DNA of 64,000 nucleotides. Source: Ferdinandcohnia sp047238305 (GTDB taxonomy: Bacteria; Bacillota; Bacilli; Bacillales; Bacillaceae_L). Shown piece by piece: positions 17,212-25,251 of this stretch. The stretch lies in the NCBI RefSeq assembly GCF_047238305.1, contig NZ_JBDFMO010000001.1, forward strand, positions 2,666,001-2,730,000, in the 5' to 3' direction. The position numbers and the translations under genes were made by a program. Numbering within the stretch: the first letter of the stretch is position 1; each line of letters opens with the position of its first letter. The notes under the pieces were generated by a model, which was not told the origin of the DNA, ran no database searches, and saw nothing but the letters and a program-made list of their open reading frames with translations.

Positions 17212-18112
17212 GAATGGCTATAAATCAGGTTTTGTTTCGATAATTGGACGGCCGAATGTTGGAAAGTCCACTTTTTTAAATCATGTTATCGGACAAAAAA
17301 TTGCGATCATGAGTGATAAACCTCAAACTACACGAAACAAGGTGCAGGGGGTTTATACAGAAGAAAACTCACAAATTATTTTTATTGATACACCTGGAAT
17401 TCATAAGCCAAAGCATAAGTTGGGCGATTTTATGATGAAGGTAGCCCAGAACACACTTAAGGAAGTCGATCTAGTCTTATTTATGATAAATGCAGAAGAA
17501 GGCTATGGTCGGGGTGATGAGTTCATCATTGAACGCCTTAAAAATATTCAGACACCAGTTTTTCTTGTTGTTAATAAGATAGACCAAATACACCCTGATC
17601 AATTATTAGAATTAATCGAGAAGTATAAAGGTCTCTATCCATTTAAGGAAATTGTTCCGATTTCAGCACTGCAGGGTACAAATACCCCGAGATTAGTTGA
17701 ACAAATTAAAAATTATTTACCAGAGGGGCCTCAATACTATCCTGCTGATCAGGTAACGGACCATCCGGAACGATTTATCATTACTGAATTAATACGTGAA
17801 AAAGTGCTGCACCTTACAAGAGAGGAAGTCCCACATTCCATTGCGGTTGTCATGGATTCACTTGAACGAAGAGAAGGTGGCAATACCGTCTATGTGGGTG
17901 CTACTATCATTGTTGAACGTAATTCGCAAAAGGGAATTGTGATAGGAAAACAAGGTAGCATGCTAAAAGAGGTTGGAAAGCGAGCAAGGGCAGATATTGA
18001 AGCATTGCTTGGATCGAAGGTGTTTTTAGAGCTTTGGGTAAAGGTTCAAAAGGACTGGCGTAATAAAATGTCCCAGCTTCGTGATTATGGGTTTAGAGAA
18101 GATGAATATTAG
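17201..18112 (+). CDS. era: Ribosome-assembly GTPase Era
   Basis: Era is a GTPase that binds the 3' end of 16S rRNA during 30S maturation. The 303-residue protein has G1 GRPNVGKS, G3 DTPG and G4 NKID, and a C-terminal KH domain (IVIGKQGSMLKEVG). I start it at the ATG at 17201, 5 bases after GGAGGA, giving MENKNGYKSGFVSIIG as in relatives; a start at 17162 inside cdd has no site. No hairpin terminator was found after it; the 225 bp to yqzL look non-coding. Confidence 0.97.
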   Translation: MENKNGYKSGFVSIIGRPNVGKSTFLNHVIGQKIAIMSDKPQTTRNKVQGVYTEENSQIIFIDTPGIHKPKHKLGDFMMKVAQNTLKEVDLVLFMINAEEGYGRGDEFIIERLKNIQTPVFLVVNKIDQIHPDQLLELIEKYKGLYPFKEIVPISALQGTNTPRLVEQIKNYLPEGPQYYPADQVTDHPERFIITELIREKVLHLTREEVPHSIAVVMDSLERREGGNTVYVGATIIVERNSQKGIVIGKQGSMLKEVGKRARADIEALLGSKVFLELWVKVQKDWRNKMSQLRDYGFREDEY

Positions 18113-18337
18113 AGCAAGAACGTTACAGTATTTGTATTTGGTGAAAAAATACACGGATTAGCAAAATTTATGTAACATGTTTTTTAGGATTTTCGGTCAA
18201 GATATTCTTACAAGTAAAAGTTCAAAAGGATTGCGTGAAAGTTTAGCTAACTGCAATTTACAATTTGAACATTTGCTACAAGTGAATGAAATTGGAGTAG
18301 TCTTTGCTAGTCTTAATAACAGAAAGGTGGGGTTACT

Positions 18338-18481
18338 ATGTTAGATTTTACCTGGAAGGTGTTTAGTCAAACAGGTAATGTTGATACGTATCTTCTTTTT
18401 AAGGAATTGGAACAAGAGAAGACTGAGAGACCCGAAGCACAAAATGAGGAGCTAGCAGAAATAGATTTTCCAATTACTTGA
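18338..18481 (+). CDS. yqzL: YqzL family small protein
   Basis: This 47-residue protein (MLDFTWKVFSQTGNVDTYLL at the start, ending EIDFPIT) matches the YqzL family, found between era and recO in Bacillus. AAAGGTGGGG precedes the ATG. Acidic, no membrane segment. Function unknown. Confidence 0.85.
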   Translation: MLDFTWKVFSQTGNVDTYLLFKELEQEKTERPEAQNEELAEIDFPIT

Positions 18482-18576
18482 CCATCCTTTTAAAGCGTCT
18501 TTGGCATATTTAAAGGGCGCGCTATTATAGTAACAATGGTAATTGGTTGCCTTGTTGCCAATGGATGGTGACAGAA

Positions 18577-19326
18577 GTGCTACAAAAATGCGAAGGTATC
18601 ATCATAAGAACAAATGATTATGGAGAAACAAATAAAATTGTAACTTTGTATACCCGTGAATGGGGGAAAATTGGGGTAATGGCAAGAGGCGCAAAAAAAC
18701 CTAGTAGTCGCCTAGCAGCTATTACCCAGGTTTTTACATATGGGCAGTTTTTAATTCAAAAAACGTCTGGATTAGGCGTTTTACAACAAGGTGAAACCAT
18801 AGCAACTTTTCGTTCGATACGGGAAGATATTTTCTTAACCGCATATGCATCTTATGTCGTGGAATTAACCGATAAATGTACGGAAGATAGGAAAACCAAC
18901 CCGTTTTTATTTGAGATGCTATATCAAACGATAAATTACTTAAATGAAGGATATGATCGTGATATTCTTCTGTATATTTATGAACTTAAAATGCTTCCTT
19001 TACTTGGATTGTATCCTCAACTGAACGAATGTACGATATGTAAAAGTACGGAAGGCGAATTTGCTTTTTCAATTAAAGAAGGTGGGCTTCTTTGTCATCG
19101 TTGCTATGAAAAAGAACCATATCATCTAAAAGTATCACAAGCAACCATTCGCTTACTTCGCTTATTTTATTATTTTGATTTAAGTCGATTAGGTAGTATT
19201 GCCGTAAAGGATGAGACGAAGAAAGAAATAAAACAAATTATTGATATGTATTATGAAGAATATTCAGGCTTGTATCTAAAATCAAAACGATTCTTAGATC
19301 AACTTGATAATTTTCGACTACCTTAA
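18577..19326 (+). CDS. recO: DNA repair protein RecO
   Basis: RecO helps load RecA on SSB-coated single-stranded DNA and anneals strands in RecFOR repair. The 249-residue protein has an N-terminal OB fold (KCEGIIIRTNDYGETNKIV), a helical core and the C4 zinc motif CTICKS...CHRC, ending GLYLKSKRFLDQ. I chose the GTG at 18577, which follows GGATGGTGA and gives the conserved LQKCEGI start; an ATG at 18565 has no ribosome binding site. The next transcript starts just after its stop. Confidence 0.95.
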   Translation: MLQKCEGIIIRTNDYGETNKIVTLYTREWGKIGVMARGAKKPSSRLAAITQVFTYGQFLIQKTSGLGVLQQGETIATFRSIREDIFLTAYASYVVELTDKCTEDRKTNPFLFEMLYQTINYLNEGYDRDILLYIYELKMLPLLGLYPQLNECTICKSTEGEFAFSIKEGGLLCHRCYEKEPYHLKVSQATIRLLRLFYYFDLSRLGSIAVKDETKKEIKQIIDMYYEEYSGLYLKSKRFLDQLDNFRLP

Positions 19327-19336
19327 AGTGGACCAC

Positions 19337-19365
19337 TTGACATGACTGGAAATATGGAATATAGT
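19337..19365 (+). promoter_or_regulatory. Sigma-A promoter of glyQS
   Basis: TTGACA (19337-19342), 17 bp, TATAGT (19360-19365). Transcription would start near 19372, leaving about 438 bases of leader before glyQ, unusually long for a glycine T-box. Confidence 0.8.
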
Positions 19366-19415
19366 TCAATTAAAAATATTGCACGGTGAAGGAAAGTAGT
19401 ACTTATTACAGTGTG

Positions 19416-19560
19416 TGTTCAAAAAGGAGGATAAAAAGGACCAAGAAGTTCGAGGCGGCGCGGCTTTGAGTAGCGGAACGTATGATGTTAATACGTGAGC
19501 AACGGAAAAGCAAGCCAACGAAGAAATTCGATGTGTCGTTTTTACCGGACTTTTTGAACA
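19416..19560 (+). repeat. Hairpin-ended element within the glyQS leader
   Basis: The ends TGTTCAAAAAG (19416-19426) and CTTTTTGAACA (19550-19560) are exact inverted repeats. Inside are a CGTAT/ATACG hairpin (19478-19494) flanked by two similar strings, GAGTAGCGGAA and GAGCAACGGAA. It is GC-richer than its surroundings and non-coding. I recall near-identical blocks at other sites in Bacillaceae genomes; that is memory, not a search. It lies between the promoter and the T-box, so it is transcribed with the leader. Confidence 0.7.
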
Positions 19561-19748
19561 ACCTCTAAGTTCATAAAAGCGAACCTAGGACGGTGGAAGC
19601 TAGGGTATGAACAAATAAGGAAGGCGTTCCAGAGTGTATCGATTGAAAGAGGCAATAACTTCTTTATGTTGTTGCAAATAGGGTGGAACCGCGGGTAAAC
19701 TCTCGTCCCTATGTCTACAGTTAGGCATAGAGGAGGGGAGTTTTTTTA
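19549..19748 (+). promoter_or_regulatory. Glycine T-box leader with terminator
   Basis: The leader senses uncharged tRNA-Gly and controls readthrough into glyQS. Stem I is seen as GTTCAT/ATGAAC enclosing AAAAGCGA and CCTAGG/CTAGG segments, and a GGC specifier at 19623-19625. The T-box AGGGTGGAACCGCGGG is at 19680-19695. The terminator pairs ACTCTCGTCCCTATG (19700-19714) with its partner ending GGGGAGT, followed by a T run to about 19748. The lower Stem I seems to use bases that also form the right arm of the upstream element. Confidence 0.93.
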
Positions 19749-19809
19749 TTTTTGTAAAAGATTTATTTTTTGAATCTAATTATTAGTCAATTTTACCGGA
19801 GGTGCAATA

Positions 19810-20700
19810 ATGAATATACAAGAAATGATATTAACGTTACAAAAGCATTGGTCAGATCAAGGCTGTATTCTCATGCAAGCCTATGACGTAGAAAAGGGAG
19901 CAGGAACAATGAGCCCCTATACATTCCTAAGAAGTCTAGGTCCAGAGCCTTGGAATGTAGCCTATGTGGAACCATCAAGACGTCCAGTCGACGGTCGTTA
20001 CGGCGAAAACCCAAACCGCCTGTACCAACACCATCAATTCCAGGTCATCATGAAGCCATCACCTGATAATATTCAAGAGCTTTACCTTGACTCCTTGCGT
20101 AAATTAGGAATTGACCCATTAGAGCATGACATCCGCTTTGTTGAAGACAACTGGGAGGCACCAACACTTGGGGCTGCAGGCCTTGGCTGGGAAGTTTGGC
20201 TTGACGGAATGGAAGTAACTCAATTTACCTATTTCCAACAAGTCGGAGGTATTGAGTGTAAACCCGTATCTGTCGAAATCACATACGGTATTGAACGTTT
20301 AGCCTCTTATATTCAAGATAAAGAAAATGTTTTTGATCTTGAATGGACGAAGGGATTTACGGTTCGTGATATTTTCCATCAACCTGAATACGAGCATTCA
20401 AAATACACATTTGAAACATCTGATATAGACATGTTATTTAACTTATTTAGCATTTATGAAAAGGAAGCACATCGTCAAATGGACGAAGGGCTTGTTCATC
20501 CGGCCTATGACTATGTATTAAAATGTTCTCACACCTTTAACCAGCTTGATGCGAGGGGAGCAATCTCAGTTACGGAAAGAACAGGGTATATCGGCAGAGT
20601 GCGTAATTTGGCTCGTAAGGTTGCAAGAACGTTTTATGAAGAGCGGGAAAAATTAGGCTTCCCAATGCTGAAGGCAAAAGGAGACGATCGTCATGAGTAA
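19810..20700 (+). CDS. glyQ: Glycyl-tRNA synthetase alpha subunit
   Basis: GlyQ is the class II catalytic subunit of the alpha2beta2 bacterial glycyl-tRNA synthetase. The 296-residue protein is typical in size, with MQAYDVEKGAGTMSP, PSRRPVDGRYGENPNR and QYFTQVGG-like active-site segments (FTYFQQVGGIECKPVS). CGGAGGTG precedes the ATG. It overlaps glyS by 8 bases and is controlled by the T-box upstream. Confidence 0.98.
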   Translation: MNIQEMILTLQKHWSDQGCILMQAYDVEKGAGTMSPYTFLRSLGPEPWNVAYVEPSRRPVDGRYGENPNRLYQHHQFQVIMKPSPDNIQELYLDSLRKLGIDPLEHDIRFVEDNWEAPTLGAAGLGWEVWLDGMEVTQFTYFQQVGGIECKPVSVEITYGIERLASYIQDKENVFDLEWTKGFTVRDIFHQPEYEHSKYTFETSDIDMLFNLFSIYEKEAHRQMDEGLVHPAYDYVLKCSHTFNQLDARGAISVTERTGYIGRVRNLARKVARTFYEEREKLGFPMLKAKGDDRHE

Positions 20701-22771
20701 TCGAGATTTATTAATTGAAATAGGCTTAGAGGAGATGCCAGCACGGTTTGTAACAGATGCTATGAATCAGCTTTCTGACAAGGTAACAAACTGGTTGCTT
20801 GAACATAATATTTCATTTGAACAGGTCGAGCGTTTTTCTTCACCTAGAAGACTAGCAGTTCTAGTTCATGATGTGGCTGAAAAACAAAAGGATGTTGAAC
20901 TCGAAGCGAAAGGGCCTGCGAAAAAAATTGCCTTAGACCAGGATGGAAATTGGACAAAAGCAGCGATGGGCTTTACAAGAGGGCAAGGAGCGACTGTTGA
21001 AGATATCTTTTTTAAAGAAATCAATGGTGTGGAATACGCACATATCAATAAGTTTATTAAAGGAAAAGAAACAATAGAAATCCTAGGTGAGCTTGAAGAT
21101 GTGATTACACATTTATCATTCCCTAAAAATATGCGATGGGGAGACCAAGAGCTTCGCTATGTTCGTCCAATAAAATGGATTGTCGCTCTATTCGGTGATG
21201 TGATTATTCCTATAACGATCACAAATGTTACGGCAAGCAATAAAACTTGGGGACATCGATTCTTAGGTCATGAGGTAGAAATTACATCGCCAAATGGCTA
21301 TGAAAAACTACTTATGTCTCAATATGTCATTGCTGATTATCTTGAGCGTAAAGAAGCGATTACAAACCAAATAAAAATTTTAGAAGAAGACAACAATTGG
21401 GAAGTTCCAATTGATGCGGATCTGCTAGAAGAAGTAACAAATCTTGTAGAATATCCAACTGCTTTTTACGGAAAATTTGAAGAAGAATTTTTAAATTTAC
21501 CAGAAGAAGTGTTAGTTACAAGCATGAGAGAGCATCAACGATATTTCCCTGTAAAAGACAAAAATGGTGCGCTTCTTCCTTACTTTGTAGCGGTTCGAAA
21601 TGGTGACCACAATCATCTTGAAACAGTCGCTAGGGGTAATGAAAAAGTACTTCGTGCACGTTTATCAGATGCAGACTTTTTCTATAAAGAAGATCAAAAA
21701 CTAAAAATCGATGATCTAATTCAGAAGCTGGATAAAATCATTTACCATGAAGAAATCGGCTCAATTGGTGACAAAGTTAGACGAATTCAGCTAATCACAA
21801 AGCATTTATCAGAACTTCTTGAGCTAGATAGCGAAACGCAAAATAAGGCAAATCGGGCTGCCGAGATTTGTAAATTTGACCTTGTCACAAATATGGTGTA
21901 TGAATTCCCTGAGCTCCAAGGAGTTATGGGTGAACGATATGCACGATTAAGTGGTGAAGAAAGGGAAGTTGCAGTAGCAATTAATGAGCATTATATGCCA
22001 CGACATGCAGATGACGCTAGTCCAGCATCAACTGTTGGTGCTTTGATCAGCCTTGCTGATAAGTTGGATACAATTGTTGGGTGTTTCTCTATTGGCATCA
22101 TTCCAACAGGTTCACAGGACCCGTATGCATTACGTCGTATGGCATCAGGTGTTGTTCAAATTTTACTTGATAAAGGCTGGAATATAAGCCTTGAAGAATT
22201 ATTCGAATATGTATTAAGTTTATTTGTTGAAGCAAATATCGCAAAGCTCGAGAAACAAGAAATTGAGAAAGAACTTGTTCAATTCTTTAAATTACGTATC
22301 AAACATGAATTAAACAACCGACACATCCGCTACGATATTATTGATGCGGTTCTTGGTACAAAGCTAGGCAATATTGGACTACTTGTTCAAAAAGCCGAAA
22401 TTCTTGAAAAAAATAAAGAGCATCAAGACTTTAAAGCAACAATCGAATCATTGGGTCGAGTGCTCAATATCGCGAAAAAAGGTGAAGAAGCTGAAATTAA
22501 TCCTAGCCTTTTTGAATCAGATGAAGAGAAACATCTCTTTGAAAAATTTACAGAGGTTAAACCAAAGGTAATCAATAGCCTTCAAACAAAAAATGTAGCA
22601 GAAGCTTTCCATCTTTTAGCTTCAATGAGAGAATTAATTGACCAATATTTTGAACATACAATGGTTATGGCAGATGACGAAGCAGTAAGAAAAAATCGTC
22701 TTGCACAAATGGTGCAATTGGCGCACATGATTTACTTAATCGGAGATATGAATGCCATCATTGTAAAATAA
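20693..22771 (+). CDS. glyS: Glycyl-tRNA synthetase beta subunit
   Basis: The 692-residue beta subunit supplies tRNA binding to the GlyQS heterotetramer. It opens LLIEIGLEEMPARFV and contains RWGDQELRYVRPIKWIVAL, the HD-like core with SLADKLDTIVGCFSIG, and a C-terminal anticodon-binding DALR-like domain (REYDEHTMV-like DQYFEHTMVMADDE). Its ATG lies in the end of glyQ with GGAG upstream. A strong terminator follows. Confidence 0.98.
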   Translation: MSNRDLLIEIGLEEMPARFVTDAMNQLSDKVTNWLLEHNISFEQVERFSSPRRLAVLVHDVAEKQKDVELEAKGPAKKIALDQDGNWTKAAMGFTRGQGATVEDIFFKEINGVEYAHINKFIKGKETIEILGELEDVITHLSFPKNMRWGDQELRYVRPIKWIVALFGDVIIPITITNVTASNKTWGHRFLGHEVEITSPNGYEKLLMSQYVIADYLERKEAITNQIKILEEDNNWEVPIDADLLEEVTNLVEYPTAFYGKFEEEFLNLPEEVLVTSMREHQRYFPVKDKNGALLPYFVAVRNGDHNHLETVARGNEKVLRARLSDADFFYKEDQKLKIDDLIQKLDKIIYHEEIGSIGDKVRRIQLITKHLSELLELDSETQNKANRAAEICKFDLVTNMVYEFPELQGVMGERYARLSGEEREVAVAINEHYMPRHADDASPASTVGALISLADKLDTIVGCFSIGIIPTGSQDPYALRRMASGVVQILLDKGWNISLEELFEYVLSLFVEANIAKLEKQEIEKELVQFFKLRIKHELNNRHIRYDIIDAVLGTKLGNIGLLVQKAEILEKNKEHQDFKATIESLGRVLNIAKKGEEAEINPSLFESDEEKHLFEKFTEVKPKVINSLQTKNVAEAFHLLASMRELIDQYFEHTMVMADDEAVRKNRLAQMVQLAHMIYLIGDMNAIIVK

Positions 22772-22780
22772 GAACGAATA

Positions 22781-22812
22781 ACTAGGAGCATTGTTTGCTC
22801 CTAGTCTTTTTT
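22781..22812 (+). terminator. Terminator after glyS
   Basis: ACTAGGAGCA and TGCTCCTAGT pair over TTGTT and run into TTTTTT. Confidence 0.93.
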
Positions 22813-22912
22813 CATACCCTATACGTTAGAACTCAATTAGTATATAATAATTCTAATTAGTATAACCCTTTTAAACATTATATACATAAATCAACAGATT
22901 TTACGATTGGTG

Positions 22913-23551
22913 GTGAGTACAATAGAACTGAGCAAGAGGCAAGAACAAATTGTACAAATTGTAAAAGACAATGGACCGATTACAGGAGAAGCGATTGCAG
23001 ACCGATTAAGTTTGACGAGGGCAACACTTCGTCCGGACCTCGCTATTTTAACAATGGCTGGTTATCTTGAAGCAAGACCTCGGGTCGGCTATTTTTACAC
23101 TGGAAAAACTGGACAGCAGTTGCTAGCCGATAAGATTAAAAAAATAAAAGTGATGGATCATCAATCCATTCCTGTCGTCGTAAATGAGAGCATCTCTGTT
23201 TATGATGCGATTGTAACGATGTTTTTGGAAGATGTCGGAACTTTATTTGTGGTGGATAAATCGTCCCTTCTTGTTGGCGTCTTATCGAGAAAAGATTTAT
23301 TGCGGGCAAGTCTAGGAAATCAGGACTTAAAATCTATTCCTGTCAACATCATTATGACCCGCATGCCGAACATTACAATGTGTGAAAAAGATGATCTTTT
23401 ACTCGATGTGGCTCATAAATTAATCGAAAAGCAAATTGATGCATTACCTGTTGTAAAACACTCTGAACGTGGTATAGAAGTTATTGGAAGAATCACAAAG
23501 ACAAATATGACAAAAGCCTTAGTGGCCCTCGCGGGGGATGAAATCCTCTAA
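22913..23551 (+). CDS. ccpN: Transcriptional repressor CcpN
   Basis: CcpN (YqzB) represses gluconeogenic genes such as gapB and pckA during glycolytic growth in B. subtilis. The 212-residue protein has an N-terminal winged HTH (about 3-65, NGPITGEAIADRLSLTRATL) and two CBS domains (about 75-200, DVGTLFVVD and KQIDALPVV). The GTG at 22913 gives the B. subtilis MSTIEL start and length; the adjacent TTG/GTG at 22907 and 22910 remain possible, and none has a clear ribosome binding site. yqfL follows, as expected. Confidence 0.93.
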   Translation: MSTIELSKRQEQIVQIVKDNGPITGEAIADRLSLTRATLRPDLAILTMAGYLEARPRVGYFYTGKTGQQLLADKIKKIKVMDHQSIPVVVNESISVYDAIVTMFLEDVGTLFVVDKSSLLVGVLSRKDLLRASLGNQDLKSIPVNIIMTRMPNITMCEKDDLLLDVAHKLIEKQIDALPVVKHSERGIEVIGRITKTNMTKALVALAGDEIL

Positions 23552-23577
23552 TTTTAGGTAAGGAGATGGAGTAGCAA

Positions 23578-24390
23578 ATGAGTAATCGTGTGGTATATGT
23601 AGTATCCGATTCGGTTGGGGAAACAGCAGAACTAGTTGTTAAAGCGGCTGTAAGTCAGTTTAATGGTTCACATACAGATATTAAACGAATTCCTTATGTA
23701 GAAGATACAGCTACATTGTCAGAGGTGGTCGCCCTTGCAAAACTTAATAATGCAATAATTGCTTTTACACTCGTAGTTCCTGAACTAAGAGACTTCCTTG
23801 TGAAGGAAGCAGAACGAGAAGGAGTCATTGTAAATGATATTATTGGTCCGCTAATTGACAAAATGTCCGGTCTTTATGAAAGTAATCCAAGATATGAAGC
23901 GGGGCTTGTAAGAAAACTAGATGAGGATTATTTTAAAAAGATCGAGGCAATCGAATTTGCGGTAAAATATGATGATGGTCGAGACCCTAGGGGAATCCTT
24001 CGTGCAGATATCGTCTTAATCGGTGTTTCGAGAACTTCTAAGACACCATTATCTCAATATCTTGCACATAAACGCTATAAGGTTGCGAACGTTCCGATTG
24101 TTCCTGAGGTTGATCCACCGGAAGAACTGTTTAAAGTGTCCCAGAATAAATGCTTTGGATTAAAAATCAGTCCTGAAAAACTAAATCATATAAGGCGTGA
24201 ACGATTAAAATCATTAGGCTTAGATGACCAAGCAATTTATGCAAATATTAACCGTATTAAAGAAGAACTCGATCACTTTGAATCAATCATTAATAAAATC
24301 GGTTGTGACGTTATCGATGTCTCAAATAAAGCAGTTGAGGAAACCGCCAATATTATTTTAAATAAAATCAATAAACGCAAAACTCATTAA
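23578..24390 (+). CDS. yqfL: PEP synthase/PPDK regulatory kinase-phosphorylase family protein
   Basis: The 270-residue protein belongs to the DUF299 family, bifunctional ADP-dependent kinase/phosphorylase regulators of pyruvate phosphate dikinase or PEP synthase. The nucleotide loop is seen as GVSRTSKTPLSQYL near residue 150, and the N-terminus is VVYVVSDSVGETAELVV. In B. subtilis YqfL modulates CcpN activity and the two genes are adjacent, as here. GGAGATGGAG lies before the ATG. A terminator follows. Confidence 0.94.
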   Translation: MSNRVVYVVSDSVGETAELVVKAAVSQFNGSHTDIKRIPYVEDTATLSEVVALAKLNNAIIAFTLVVPELRDFLVKEAEREGVIVNDIIGPLIDKMSGLYESNPRYEAGLVRKLDEDYFKKIEAIEFAVKYDDGRDPRGILRADIVLIGVSRTSKTPLSQYLAHKRYKVANVPIVPEVDPPEELFKVSQNKCFGLKISPEKLNHIRRERLKSLGLDDQAIYANINRIKEELDHFESIINKIGCDVIDVSNKAVEETANIILNKINKRKTH

Positions 24391-24417
24391 AAAAATATTT
24401 TTTAGTGCAAATGGGGC

Positions 24418-24448
24418 AAAAACATATCTTAAAAAGATATGTTTTTTT
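24418..24448 (+). terminator. Terminator after yqfL
   Basis: AAAACATATCTT and AGATATGTTTT pair over AAA, followed by a T run. Confidence 0.88.
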
Positions 24449-24750
24449 ATGGCGCTTGAAGAAATTTTATATTATAATAAAAAATTGTGATAAAAATACA
24501 TATTTTTAGGTTTAGAGTTCGATTGGATAGAATAAACTATGTATTGAAGGTTGTCAAGGGTAAGATTAGGAAATAGGTGAATTAATTTTCGACATTATTT
24601 TCTCAATTCAAGATTTTTCTTCCAAAAAATACTTTTAAATATTCTTTCTTGTTACTCACCTAAAGATTGGACAATCACAGATTTTGAACATCCTATTAAA
24701 TCTTTTTCTGGAAAAGAAGGATTCTCTGGAGTGATGTAGAATAGAGAAAT
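24449..24750. other. AT-rich gap before yqxD
   Basis: About 300 bases, very AT-rich. No conserved RNA, repeat or confident promoter was seen. One frame reads open through the second half to a TAG at 24736 but has no usable start codon, so I treat it as non-coding. Confidence 0.5.
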
Positions 24751-25211
24751 ATGACGAAAAAAAGAATAAAATATTTGTTGATGCAGATGCCTGTCCAGTT
24801 AAAGAAGAAATAGTTAGCATAGCGGGTACATATAATATCAATGTTGTATTTGTAGCTTCATATGCCCACGTTATGTCAAATCCCATAGGTGGAAAATGGG
24901 TGTATGTGGACGCTGATAAAGAGGCTGCAGATCTCTATATTATGAACCATGCAATAAAAAAAGATATCGTCATTACCCAGGATACTGGCTTAGCAAGTAT
25001 TTTAGTTAATAGAGGTGTAATTGTATTATCGCCCCGTGGCAAAGAATTTAAGGAAGAGGATATGGACCAAATTCTCCATTTTCGTTTTTTATCTGCAAAG
25101 GAAAGACGTAGTGGTACCTACTCGAAAGGACCAAAACCCTTTACAGATGAAGACAAACAACATTTTACTAAAATATTTAAAAAAAGTTTGTCGAATATTG
25201 CAGGATTTTAG
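24751..25211 (+). CDS. yqxD: YaiI/YqxD family (UPF0178) protein with start-proximal frame break
   Basis: The main frame encodes KIFVDADACPVKEEIV, then a NYN/PIN-like core with DIVITQDTGLA and the C-terminal YSKGPKPFTDEDK, a full match to YqxD of about 150 residues. That frame has no ATG, GTG or TTG upstream of the conserved DADACP motif; back to the TGA at 24732 it holds only ATA triplets as conceivable starts. The ATG at 24751 (MTKK) is in another frame, separated by an A run (24757-24763); eight As, or a -1 slip, would join them. Starting at the internal ATG at 24873 would lose the active-site Asp motif. It could be a sequencing error, a mutation or recoding. Confidence 0.75.
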
Positions 25212-25251
25212 ATCTCAATATAGAATATTTTAGTACTTGGGGATGTTAAAC

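Noticed and set aside
18113..18337. Possible small RNA or terminator between era and yqzL
   Set aside because: Only a weak GTTAC/GTAAC inverted repeat without a T run; nothing coherent.
19325..19337. AAGTGGACCACTT palindrome at the recO stop
   Set aside because: It has no loop for a hairpin and is short; could be an operator but there is nothing else to support it.
22835..22864. Direct repeat AATTAGTATA upstream of ccpN as an operator
   Set aside because: Two copies 20 bp apart are suggestive, but the sequence is AT-rich, and no -35 box fits the TATAAT inside it; it does not resemble known CcpN sites enough.
24600..24738. Open frame ending near 24738 upstream of yqxD with a protein-like reading
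   Set aside because: No usable start codon in frame and no recognised family; AT-rich chance frame is the simpler view.
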